DNA from: CAIWHR01 sp963779805 | GTDB taxonomy: Bacteria > Pseudomonadota > Gammaproteobacteria > Burkholderiales > Casimicrobiaceae | DNA: 64,000 nucleotides | Reading direction: 5' to 3' | Assembly (NCBI GenBank): GCA_963779805.1 | Contig: CAVZZN010000007.1 | Location: forward strand, 407,155-471,154 | Shown here: in pieces, positions 45,380 through 53,835 of the stretch | Layout of the letters: each line of letters opens with the position of its first letter | Numbering within the stretch: position 1 is the stretch's first letter | Notes under the pieces: generated by a model | What the model was told of the DNA's origin: nothing | What the model saw: the letters and a program-made list of their open reading frames with translations, nothing else | Database searches by the model: none | Translations under genes and position numbers: made by a program

Positions 45380-46680
45380 ATGGCGAGCACTGCGCCGCCG
45401 GGCACGCCGGCACTCGACGACGGCCTCGCATCGGTGCACGGCCTGCCGGTGCGCTTCACGCAGGTCCGCGACGCAACGACGCGTCTTGCCGCACCCCTGT
45501 CGGCGGAAGACTGTGCACTGCAGTCGATGCCCGATGCGAGCCCGGTGAAGTGGCATCTCGGGCACACCACCTGGTTCTTCGAGACGTTCGTGCTCGAGCG
45601 CTTCGAGCCCGGGTTCGTGCCTTTCGCCGCGCCGTTCCGGATGCTCTTCAACTCGTACTACAACGCGGTCGGGCCGAAGCATCCGCGGCCCGAGCGCGGA
45701 TTGCTGTCGCGCCCGTCGCTCGACGAGGTCCGCGCCTATCGTGCGCACGTCGACGCGCGCGTGCAGCGCCTGCTGCCGCGCGCGCCGGGCGAGCCCGATC
45801 TCGGTGCGCTCGTGGAGCTCGGGCTGCAGCACGAGCAGCAGCACCAGGAGCTGATCGTCACCGATCTGAAGCACCTGCTGTCGCGCAATCCCCTCGCCCC
45901 GGCCTACCAGCCCGCACCGCCGCGGGCGGTGGGTCACGCGCACGCATCGCGATGGCATGCGCACAGCGGCGGCATCGTGTGGACGGGCGACGCGGGCGCG
46001 CGGCTTCGCCTTCGACAACGAGCGCCCGCGCCATCGCGTTCATCTCGAGCCGTTCGAGCTCGCGTCGCATCCGGTCACCAACGGCGAGTACATGGCGTTC
46101 ATCGCCGACGGCGGCTACGCCCGCCCGGAGCTGTGGCTCTCGCTCGGCTGGGACGCCGTGCAGGCGCGCGGCTGGAATGCGCCGCTGTACTGGAGCGAGA
46201 GCGACGACGGCGGCGGCTGGAGCACGTTCACGCTGCACGGTCGCGTGCCGGTCGACGAGCACGCACCCGTCGCGCACGTGAGCTTCTTCGAGGCCGATGC
46301 GTATGCGCGCTGGGCCGGCGCGCGCCTGCCGACCGAGCACGAGTGGGAAGCGCTCGCGTGCAGCGCGCCGATCGCCGGCAACTTCGCCGAAGCGCGCGCC
46401 TTCGAGCCGCTGCCGGCCGCGCGTCACGCGGCGCACGACGCTCCGGCGCAGCTCTTCGGCGACGTGTGGGAGTGGACGCGCAGCGAGTACGCGCCCTACC
46501 CCGGCTTTCGCGTCGCGCCGCGGCGCGGTCGGCGAGTACAACGGCAAGTTCATGTGCAGCCAGTACGTGCTGCGCGGCGGCTCGTGCGCGACGCCGCGCT
46601 CGCACATCCGCGCGACCTACCGCAACTTCTTCCCGCCGGAAGCGCGATGGCAGTTCAGCGGGATTCGCCTGGCGCGGTGA
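45380..46680 (+). CDS. egtB: Ergothioneine biosynthesis protein EgtB, two frameshifts
   Basis: About 430 residues in two parts. The N-terminal DinB-like domain has WHLGHTTWFFETFVLERFEP and the iron-binding motif LQHEQQHQELIVTDLKHLL. The C-terminal FGE-sulfatase-like domain has HPVTNGEYMAFIADGGYARP, ARLPTEHEWEALA, FGDVWEWTRSEYAPYPGFR and VLRGGSCATPRSHIRATYRN. EgtB is the iron enzyme that joins trimethylhistidine (hercynine) to a thiol by oxidative C-S bond formation. Frame breaks near 46003 and 46530 interrupt otherwise perfect motifs and look like indels. The ATG at 45380 follows GGAGGA. It is convergent with egtD. Confidence 0.92.
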
Positions 46681-46710
46681 GGCGATCTGCGCGCTGCCGC
46701 GCGTTTGACC

Positions 46711-46790
46711 CCATTACTCTGAGTAAAAGCCGGGGCAACCGCTTCGCCAGGGTGGAAGCGTGGCGCCCCGGTTTTTACTCAGAGTAAAGG
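46711..46790. repeat. Palindromic hairpin element, copy C, long nested form
   Basis: TTACTCTGAGTAA at 46714-46726 and TTACTCAGAGTAA at 46775-46787 are exact reverse complements. The pairing extends inwards (AAAGCCGGGGC against GCCCCGGTTTT, nearly perfect), and an inner CGCTTC/GAAGCG pair (46740-46745 and 46754-46759) closes the centre. The whole 80 bp can fold as one long hairpin. It fills the gap between the convergent egtB and egtD genes and probably terminates both. Confidence 0.8.
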
Positions 46791-46796
46791 GTTTGG

Positions 46797-47758
46797 TTAC
46801 GTCGCATGCATCACGGCGAAGTCGCCGCGCTCGTCCTGCCAGCAGCGCACGCTCGCAAATCCCGCCTCGTGCAGCAACGCGGTGAACTCCGCGGGCGCGT
46901 ACTTCCACGAATGCTCGGTGAGGATGCGCTCGCCGGGCTCGAACGTGCGCACGGCAGTGCCGATGCGCACGCGCTGCGGCGATGCCGCTTCGAGGTGCAT
47001 CTCCACCCGGCCCGCGCCGCGCGTTGTAGAAACCGCGATGGAGGAACGCATGCGGGTCGAAGTTCGCGTCGACGATCGCGTTGACATGGCGCAGCACGTT
47101 GCGATTGAACGCGGCCGTGACGCCGAGCGCATCGTCGTAAGCGGCATCGAGCCGCGCCTTGTCCTTCTTGGTGTCGACACCGATCAGCAGGCCGCTGCCG
47201 GCATGCGTGGCGCTCGCGAGCGCACGAACGCGGCGCAGGAACGCCGAGCGCCTCGTGCGGCGCGAAGTTGCCGATCGACGAGCCCGGGTAGAAGAACAGC
47301 GTGGGTTCGGCGGCGAGCGTGCCTTCGAGGTCGAGCCCGGCGGTGAAATCCGTGAGCACGCCGACGCTCTCGACCTGCGGATGCTCGCTCGCAAGCCGGT
47401 CGAGCGTGGATTGCAGCGCGGGGCGCGCGATGTCGACGGCAACGTAGCGCGAAACGCCGAGGGCGCCGAACCATTGCTGCGCCTTGCGACCGTCGCCGGC
47501 GCCCAGATCCACGAGCTGCGTGGCGCCGCCGATGCTGCCGGCGATGTCGGCGCGATGCCGCTCGCAGATCGCGCGCTCGGTGCGGGTCGGGTAGTACTCG
47601 TCGAGCTCGCAGATCGCCGCGAACAGCGCGCAGCCGAGCGCATCGTAGAAGTACTTGGGCGGGATCGAAGGGGACGCGCCCGACAGGCCGGCGATCAATG
47701 CGGCGCGCTCGTGCGCAGGATCGGATCGAAGACGATCGATGAGACGCTCTGCGGCCAT
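46797..47758 (-). CDS. egtD: L-histidine N(alpha)-methyltransferase EgtD, two frameshifts
   Basis: About 320 residues. The family start FYDALGCALFAAICELDEYY and PTRTERAICERH precede the SAM-binding motif LVDLGAGDGRKAQQWFGAL. LFFYPGSSIGNFAPHEA, LLIGVDTKKDKARLDAAYDD and AFNRNVLRHVNAIVDANFDP are diagnostic, and the tail is ILTEHSWKYAPAEFTALLHE. EgtD trimethylates histidine to hercynine, the substrate of EgtB. Frame breaks lie near 47245 and 47020; all conserved blocks are present across them. The stop TAA at 46799-46797 lies ten bases from hairpin C. The pair egtB/egtD without egtA, C or E is the common proteobacterial arrangement. Confidence 0.92.
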
Positions 47759-47872
47759 ACCCTCTCCCCCAAAAGCTGCGCATCATAGCGCGCCGCTGCG
47801 AGCGCATCGCGCAAGGCGACGCGCTCTCGCGCATAATCGCGCGATGGCGAATCCCAGGGCCGCGCAGCCAAC

Positions 47873-49531
47873 GTGATCGAGCCGGTTCCCGTGCCGCCTG
47901 CATCGATCCCGCCGACACCGGTGCGGCCGGCATCGACCGCCCCGACGCCGGTGCGGCCCGTATCGCCTCCGGGCTCCGGCTTGACCGCATCGGAGGCAGC
48001 GTACGGACTCTTTCGGCCCGGCGCGTTCGTCGTCGGTCCCGGCGCCGCCAATCCGGGCTGCACGACGCGTCATGCGCGCTGGTACTTCGAAAGCGAGACG
48101 GTCGCGCTGCCCGCGGACGAGGCCGCGCTGCCGCGACCTGCACCCGGGATGCGCGCCGAGGCGGATCTCGCAGCGTGGGCCGCCGCGCACGCGAGCGCAG
48201 GGTTGCTCGCGACGGCGCCACCCCTGATCTGGGTGGCGGCCCCGCACGTCGTCGCACATGCACGTCTCGCGCCGGATGGGGCGACCCTGCGCGCGGGTGA
48301 GGCAGCGTGGTCCGTGCGACTGATCCCGCAATCGCCGCTCATCAAGGATTTCTTCAACGCAGCGTCGGCGCAGTGGTTCGCACGCCGCGACGTGCGCGTC
48401 CGGGCAACCCTCGACGGCGCGACGGCGCTGGTGCGCACGATCTGGCCGGAGGACTTCCGCTTGCCGGACGAGATGCCGCTCGCCGCGCACGAAACGCTGC
48501 CGCTCGCGCCGGAGCGCATTCGTGCGCTGGTCCGCCGCGATCCTCACGGCGGAGCCGCCGCACCGTTCGAGGCATCGCACCTGTGGACGCGCCATCCGGC
48601 ATCGCCGGTTCCGGCAGGGCGTCCGGTGCTCGGGTTCATCCTCAACGGCGCACAGGGCGACGACGACGAGGCCCACGGCGGTCACTTCGCCATCGTGACG
48701 GGACGCACGCGCGCCGACGGCGGGATCGCGGACTGGCTTGCGAACAACTTCTACACGCTCGACAGCGTGAGCGAGAAATCGATCATCGCCGCACCCGTGC
48801 CGCTCGACAACTACCTCGCGGACCTCAACAGCGGCCAGGGCTATTACCGTCCGTCCGTGCTCGCGGTTGCGGTGCTGGCGTCGGACCGCGCTGCCAATGC
48901 CGTGCAGGATGCCCTCGATCGCACCTACGTGCAGTTGTACCGGCACCAGATCGCGTACGACCACGCGGCGATGAACTGTGCGGGCATCAGCGTGGACGTG
49001 CTGCGTGCCCTCGGCCTCGACGTACGCCGTCGCGGCCCGGCCGCCGCGGTGCGCGCGACGATCGGCCTGCCGTGGTTGCTGGTGCGCGAGGGATGGGCCA
49101 AGGGCCGCGGGCTCTACGATTACCTCACCGAGGACCAGACGCGCCTCATGCCCGCCGCCGCGTTCGAGGAGATCGTCGCGGCGCTCACGCGTTGCGCGGC
49201 TGGCGGGCGCGGCGCAGCACCCGGGTTGCTCGACGCCTGGCTGTGCGAGGACCTCGAAACGTTGTTGCTGCTGCGCTTCCCCCAGTTCCCGACGGCGCGC
49301 CCGTGGGGCGATGCACCCGTCGTGACGCCGTTCGAATACCGCGCGCGCTGGCCCGCGGACCCCAAGGACGCGCGCATCTTCCCGGTTCCGCCGCGCCCCT
49401 TTCCCGATGCGTTGCGCGACCCCGATCTCGTGGCGCGCAAGCGTCGGCACTCGTGGTGGGCCGTAGCGGGCTGGACAGTGGTGCTCGCGCTGCTGCTCGC
49501 GCTCGCCATCGCCGCGCTGCCGCGTGCCTGA
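47873..49531 (+). CDS. Unknown 552-residue protein, possible papain-like enzyme with C-terminal membrane anchor
   Basis: I do not recognise the family. After a Pro/Val-rich leader with a short tandem repeat (TPVRPAS/TPVRPVS) come two suggestive motifs: DDDEAHGGHFAIVTGRTRAD with a conserved-looking His, and QIAYDHAAMNCAGISVDVLR with a Cys. His before Cys in this spacing recalls permuted papain-like (NlpC/LRAT/YiiX-type) enzymes. A C-terminal helix WWAVAGWTVVLALLLALAIA should anchor it, with most of the chain on one side. The GTG at 47873 is the only in-frame start near the N-terminus; an ATG at 47844 lies in another frame. Divergent from egtD. Confidence 0.7.
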   Translation: MIEPVPVPPASIPPTPVRPASTAPTPVRPVSPPGSGLTASEAAYGLFRPGAFVVGPGAANPGCTTRHARWYFESETVALPADEAALPRPAPGMRAEADLAAWAAAHASAGLLATAPPLIWVAAPHVVAHARLAPDGATLRAGEAAWSVRLIPQSPLIKDFFNAASAQWFARRDVRVRATLDGATALVRTIWPEDFRLPDEMPLAAHETLPLAPERIRALVRRDPHGGAAAPFEASHLWTRHPASPVPAGRPVLGFILNGAQGDDDEAHGGHFAIVTGRTRADGGIADWLANNFYTLDSVSEKSIIAAPVPLDNYLADLNSGQGYYRPSVLAVAVLASDRAANAVQDALDRTYVQLYRHQIAYDHAAMNCAGISVDVLRALGLDVRRRGPAAAVRATIGLPWLLVREGWAKGRGLYDYLTEDQTRLMPAAAFEEIVAALTRCAAGGRGAAPGLLDAWLCEDLETLLLLRFPQFPTARPWGDAPVVTPFEYRARWPADPKDARIFPVPPRPFPDALRDPDLVARKRRHSWWAVAGWTVVLALLLALAIAALPRA

Positions 49532-49589
49532 CTTGCCTCCCGGGTGCCTCCGGGGCACGCCGGAGGTGACGCCGGGACGCGATTGCGGA

Positions 49590-50234
49590 TCAGGAGCGGC
49601 GCGCGATCGTGAGCAGGCCGCGCTGCGCGAGCTCGCGGATGATCGTCTCGGCCATGCTCGCCGCCTGGCGACCGACATCGCTCACGTTGAACGTTTCCGA
49701 CGTCGCGGCCCAGACGACCTTGCGACTGCGCACGTCGAACAGCGTGGTCTCGATGATCGCGACGTCGTACTGGCGCACGTCGGGCATCGTCACCCAGCCC
49801 GGATACCAGCCGTACGGCCCCGTGCCCATGACCCACGGGGCCGGCACCAGCGCCGTGGTGACCTGCGTGCGCGTATCGATGCGCACCAGACGGGCGACGA
49901 GCACGCCGTCGGCGCCCGAGCCCTGCACGGCCGCGTTCCAGCGCGGCTCGTCGCCCTTGGCATCGTCGGGGATGAGCTGGTAGCCGGGCACGGCATCGAT
50001 GCCGGCTGCGCGCAGGTGATTGCTGAACACGTCCTCGAACACGCGACGGTCCGCCACCGTGCCCTGCACGCCGGCCACCACGATCTTGTGGAACGCGCCG
50101 CCGGTGTACCCGGGATCGAGCCACGCCGTGCGAATGGTCGTTTCCGCGCACCCGGCGAGCGCCAGCACCACGGCCAGCATCATCCACGCACGCGTGAGGG
50201 ACCGCCTCGTTCCGATGTCCTGCGTTGCAGCCAC
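49590..50234 (-). CDS. Lipoprotein, DUF4136-like
   Basis: About 214 residues. The lipoprotein signal is RRSLTRAWMMLAVVLALAGC, with the lipobox LAGC placing the acylated Cys near residue 30. The mature part is small, with KIVVAGVQGTVADRRVFEDV, TRTQVTTALVPAPWVMGTG and VAIIETTLFDVRSRKVVWAA, a pattern seen in DUF4136-type outer-membrane lipoproteins that resemble TolB-like beta sandwiches. Function unknown. The GTG at 50234, preceded by GGAG, is favoured because it includes the Arg-rich n-region; the ATGs at 50183 and 50180 would start directly in the hydrophobic core. It lies 26 bp downstream of a crotonase gene. Confidence 0.75.
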   Translation of the reverse strand: MAATQDIGTRRSLTRAWMMLAVVLALAGCAETTIRTAWLDPGYTGGAFHKIVVAGVQGTVADRRVFEDVFSNHLRAAGIDAVPGYQLIPDDAKGDEPRWNAAVQGSGADGVLVARLVRIDTRTQVTTALVPAPWVMGTGPYGWYPGWVTMPDVRQYDVAIIETTLFDVRSRKVVWAATSETFNVSDVGRQAASMAETIIRELAQRGLLTIARRS

Positions 50235-50260
50235 GATCTCCAGCCTTGCGTCTTGCACGG

Positions 50261-51076
50261 TCAGCGTCCCGTGAATCGCGGCGGCCGCTTCTCGAGGAAC
50301 GCCGCGATGCCCTCGTTGCGATCGGCCGTGGCCGCCAGTTGCGCGAAGGCCTGTCGCTCGGCGACGAGCGCATCGCCGAGCGGCAGCTCGAAGCCGCGCA
50401 ACACCGAAGCCTTGGCCGCCTGGACCGCGAGCGGCGGTTTTGCCGCGATGATCGAGGCGAGCTCCAGCGCGCGCGCGATCGCACTCTCGGGCTCGTCCAC
50501 TTCGACCACGAGGCCCGCGGCGAGTGCCGCATTCGCATCGATCGGCTGTCCCGTGAGCACCATCTGCATCGTGAGGCCCTTGCCTGCGACGCGCAGCAGA
50601 CGCTGCGTTCCGCCCGCGCCCGGGATGATGCCCAGGTTGATCTCGGGCTGCCCGAACTGCGCGTTGGCGCCGGCGCACACGATGTCCGCGCACAGCGCGA
50701 GCTCGCAACCTGCGCCCAGGGCGTAGCCGTTCACCGCCGCGAGCAGCGGCTTCGCAAACGCGGCGATGGTACGCCAATGCCGTTGCCGCTCGTGCAGCAG
50801 GATCTCGGCGGGGCCGAGACTCGCCATCTCGCGGATGTCGGCGCCCGCAGCGAAGTACTTCGTGCCCCCGGTGATCACGACGGCGCGTGTCTCGTCGTTC
50901 GCCGCCGCGTCGTCGAGCGCCTGCGCGATCTCGCGCAGCGTCTGCGTGCGCAGCGCATTGCGAAACGCCGGTCGCTCGAGCGTGATCATCACCACGCCGA
51001 GGGCCGGTTGCTCGACGCGGATGTCCTCCGGAGTCGGGGTGAGGGCCGACGATTCGTTCGTTGCAGTCGCGCTCAC
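50261..51076 (-). CDS. Enoyl-CoA hydratase/isomerase family protein (1)
   Basis: A 271-residue crotonase. TKYFAAGADIREMASL forms the oxyanion hole region, and both catalytic Glu positions are present in GYALGAGCELALCADIV and FGQPEINLGIIPGAGGTQRL. The C-terminus has the usual ERQAFAQLAATADRNEGIAA and FLEKRPPRF. It hydrates trans-2-enoyl-CoA in beta-oxidation or phenylacetate-type routes (PaaF-like). Its start is 9 bp from the end of the second crotonase gene, so the two are co-transcribed; they share the fold but differ enough to be distinct functions. Confidence 0.92.
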   Translation of the reverse strand: MSATATNESSALTPTPEDIRVEQPALGVVMITLERPAFRNALRTQTLREIAQALDDAAANDETRAVVITGGTKYFAAGADIREMASLGPAEILLHERQRHWRTIAAFAKPLLAAVNGYALGAGCELALCADIVCAGANAQFGQPEINLGIIPGAGGTQRLLRVAGKGLTMQMVLTGQPIDANAALAAGLVVEVDEPESAIARALELASIIAAKPPLAVQAAKASVLRGFELPLGDALVAERQAFAQLAATADRNEGIAAFLEKRPPRFTGR

Positions 51077-51085
51077 GGTGTCCCT

Positions 51086-51862
51086 TCAGCGATGACGGAA
51101 CGCGGGCTTGCGCTTTTCCACGAACGCCCGCATGCCTTCCTTCTGGTCCTCGAGGCCGAACGTCGCGTGGAACTCGCGCCGCTCGAACAGCAGCCCTTCC
51201 GCCAGCGACGATTCGAACGCGCGGTTGATCGCTTCCTTGATCTTGAGCACGACCGGCAGCGAGAACGAGGCGATCCGCGCCGCGACCGCGATCGCCTCTT
51301 CCTCGAGCTTGTCCGCGGGAACGACCCGCGCGACGAGACCGGCGCGCTCGGCCTCCTGCGCATCGATCATGCGTCCGGTGAGGCACATGTCCATCGCCTT
51401 CGCCTTGCCGATCGCACGCGGCAGGCGTTGCGTGCCGCCCATGCCCGGCATGGTGCCGATCGTGATCTCCGGCTGGCCGAACTTCGCCGTCTCCGCGGCG
51501 ATGACGATGTCGCACATCATCGCGAGCTCGCAGCCGCCGCCCAGCGCGTAGCCCGCGACCGCGGCGAGCACCGGCTTGCGCACGCCGCGCACTGCCTCCC
51601 AATCCTTCGTGATGTAGTTGTCGCCGTAGACCTTCTGGTAATCCCACTCGGCCATCGCGCCGATGTCGGCGCCGGCGGCGAACGCCTTGTCGTTGCCGGT
51701 GATGACGATCGCACCGATCGCGGGATCGGCATCGAGGGCCGCGAGCGCCTGGGCGAGCTCGAGCGCGAGCGCGTCGCTCAGGGCGTTCATGCGCTCGGGG
51801 CGGTTGAGCCGGACGACGGCCACGCGGCCGCGCGTTTCGGTCAGGACGAGGTTGCCGGGCAT
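51086..51862 (-). CDS. Enoyl-CoA hydratase/isomerase family protein (2)
   Basis: A 258-residue crotonase. It has LNRPERMNALSDALALELAQ, DKAFAAGADIGAMAEWDYQK, the Glu-containing GYALGGGCELAMMCDIVIAA and FGQPEITIGTMPGMGGTQRL, and the tail GMRAFVEKRKPAF. This is the short-chain enoyl-CoA hydratase (PaaF/FadB1-like) pattern. GGAGG lies eight bases upstream of the ATG at 51862. It is the first gene of a three-gene minus-strand unit with the next crotonase and the lipoprotein, and is divergent from the DUF885 gene (90-bp gap). Confidence 0.93.
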   Translation of the reverse strand: MPGNLVLTETRGRVAVVRLNRPERMNALSDALALELAQALAALDADPAIGAIVITGNDKAFAAGADIGAMAEWDYQKVYGDNYITKDWEAVRGVRKPVLAAVAGYALGGGCELAMMCDIVIAAETAKFGQPEITIGTMPGMGGTQRLPRAIGKAKAMDMCLTGRMIDAQEAERAGLVARVVPADKLEEEAIAVAARIASFSLPVVLKIKEAINRAFESSLAEGLLFERREFHATFGLEDQKEGMRAFVEKRKPAFRHR

Positions 51863-51951
51863 CGGGAGTCCTCCGCGGGAAAGTCTGCATTGTAGTCGGG
51901 GCGCCGCGGACGCGTATGATCCGCCTCTCCAGCCCACCGCAGGACACTTGC

Positions 51952-53769
51952 ATGCACCCGAGCGCAAACGCGATGCGCATCGCCCGTCTGCTGTGGTTCG
52001 TCGTGCTGCTCCTGCCGGTTGCCCAGGCCGCGCGTGCTGCCGACGCTCCACGCGTCGACCCGGCCACGCAGGCGCATGCCCTGTTCGACGACTACTGGCA
52101 GTGGCGCTTGCGCGAGCGGCCGGAGATGGCCACCTACCTCGGGGATCACCGGTACGACGACCGCCTGGGCGACGAATCCGCTGCGGCCGTCGCGGGAAGG
52201 CGCGCCGCGCTGCGGGCGTTCCGCGAGCGGGCGAAGGCGATCGATGCATCCGCGCTCGACGCGAGCGATCGCGTTTCGCTGCGCGTGTTGCGCTACAAGC
52301 TCGATCGCAGCGCCGCGCTCGATGCCTTCTATGGCGACCTGCCCTTCGGCGCGATGGACTGGTGGTCACCGGTCACGCAGCAGGACGGGCCGCAGCTCGA
52401 GCTTGCGCAGCTCGCCCGCGCCACGCGCTTCGAGTCGGTGCGCGATTACGAGAACTATCTCAAGCGCCTGAACGCCTTTCCCGCGAGCATCGACGCGCTC
52501 CTCGCGCGCATGGAGCGCGCCATCGAGACCGGGTGGATGCCGGCGAAGGTCGCGATCGCGCGCGTGCCGCAGCAGATCGACGCCCAGCTCGATCCCGATC
52601 CGGCGCGCAGCCCGGAGTACGCGCCGTTCCTGCACTTCCCGGCGGACGTCGCGACCGCGGATCGCGAGCGCCTCGCGGCGGCGGGGCAACGCGCGATTCG
52701 CGACGACGTCGTTCCCGCTTTCCGCAAGCTGCGCGACTTCTACGAGAAGCGCTACCTGCCCGCGGCGCGCAGCGACGTGGCCGCATCGAAGCTCCCCGGA
52801 GGCGCGGCCTACTACCAGGCCATGCTCGCGGACAGCACCAGCACCGACATGAGCGCGCGCGAGATCCACGAGCTGGGGTTGCGCGAAGTCGAACGCATCG
52901 GCAAGGCGATGGATGCCGCGATGGCCGAGAGCGGCTTCAAGGGCTCGCGCGCGCAGTTCCAGGCTTTCCTCAACAGCGACCCGAAGTTCTTCTACCACAG
53001 CGCGGAGGAGATGCTGACGGGCTATCGCGACATCGCGAAGCGTGCCGACGCGAAGCTGCCCGCGCTCTTCGCCGTGCTGCCGCGCCTGCCGTACGGCATC
53101 CGCGCCATGCTCCCCGAGGAAGGCGACAGCGCCGAGCACTACACCGCAGGCGCCGCCGACGGCAGCCGCGCCGGCTATTTCGAAGCCAACGTCAATCGCC
53201 TGGCGACCCGCCCGAAGTGGCGCATGGAGGCGCTGCTGCTGCACGAAGCGGTGCCGGGACACCACCTGCAGATCTCGCGCGCGAGGGAGCTCTCGGCCCT
53301 GCCCGAGTTCCGGCGCAACGGCAACTTCACCGCGTACGTCGAAGGCTGGGGCCTGTATGCCGAGTCGCTCGGCTACGAGATGGGCATGTATGCCGATCCG
53401 TACTCCCGCTTCGGCGCGCTTTCGCTCGAGATGCATCGTGCGTGCCGCCTCGTCGTCGATACGGGCCTGCACGCCTTCGGCTGGACACGCGAGCGCGCCA
53501 TCGCGTATCTCGAGCAGCATGCGGCGGCCACGCACGGCTTCGCGGTGGCGGAGGTCGATCGCTACATCGTGTGGCCGGGACAGGCCACCGCGTACAAGGT
53601 GGGCGAGCTCAAGATCAAGGCGCTGCGCGCGAAGGCGAAGGCGGCGCTCGGCGATCGCTTCGACCTGCGGCGCTTCCACAACGCGGTGCTCGACAACGGC
53701 GCCCTGCCGCTTGCGGTGCTGGAGGAGCAGATCGACGCCTGGATCGCGGCGGAGAAGGCCGCGCGTTGA
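51952..53769 (+). CDS. DUF885 family exported protein (M32-like metallopeptidase fold)
   Basis: About 605 residues. The signal peptide is MRIARLLWFVVLLLPVAQAA with a cut after ARA. The conserved centre is LLLHEAVPGHHLQISRAREL near residue 430, a zinc-type HExxGHH-like motif, followed by NGNFTAYVEGWGLYAESLGY and the closing IDAWIAAEKAA. DUF885 proteins are predicted periplasmic carboxypeptidase-like enzymes; few have been characterised. The ATG at 51952 follows AGGA; ATGs at 51916 and 51973 are alternatives. It ends 14 bp before a bidirectional terminator. Confidence 0.88.
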   Translation: MHPSANAMRIARLLWFVVLLLPVAQAARAADAPRVDPATQAHALFDDYWQWRLRERPEMATYLGDHRYDDRLGDESAAAVAGRRAALRAFRERAKAIDASALDASDRVSLRVLRYKLDRSAALDAFYGDLPFGAMDWWSPVTQQDGPQLELAQLARATRFESVRDYENYLKRLNAFPASIDALLARMERAIETGWMPAKVAIARVPQQIDAQLDPDPARSPEYAPFLHFPADVATADRERLAAAGQRAIRDDVVPAFRKLRDFYEKRYLPAARSDVAASKLPGGAAYYQAMLADSTSTDMSAREIHELGLREVERIGKAMDAAMAESGFKGSRAQFQAFLNSDPKFFYHSAEEMLTGYRDIAKRADAKLPALFAVLPRLPYGIRAMLPEEGDSAEHYTAGAADGSRAGYFEANVNRLATRPKWRMEALLLHEAVPGHHLQISRARELSALPEFRRNGNFTAYVEGWGLYAESLGYEMGMYADPYSRFGALSLEMHRACRLVVDTGLHAFGWTRERAIAYLEQHAAATHGFAVAEVDRYIVWPGQATAYKVGELKIKALRAKAKAALGDRFDLRRFHNAVLDNGALPLAVLEEQIDAWIAAEKAAR

Positions 53770-53782
53770 TCGCGTCCACCTC

Positions 53783-53810
53783 GTTGTCCCGAACCATTGT
53801 TCGGGACAAC
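53783..53810. terminator. Perfect 12-4-12 hairpin, bidirectional terminator
   Basis: GTTGTCCCGAAC (53783-53794), loop CATT, GTTCGGGACAAC (53799-53810), a 12-bp perfect stem that extends by one or two further pairs. It lies between the convergent DUF885 and GT9 genes. Like the TTACTC hairpins it has no long T-run and is symmetric, so it may work in both directions. Confidence 0.75.
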
Positions 53811-53835
53811 GGGTTGCGGGCCTCGAGCTCGACGC

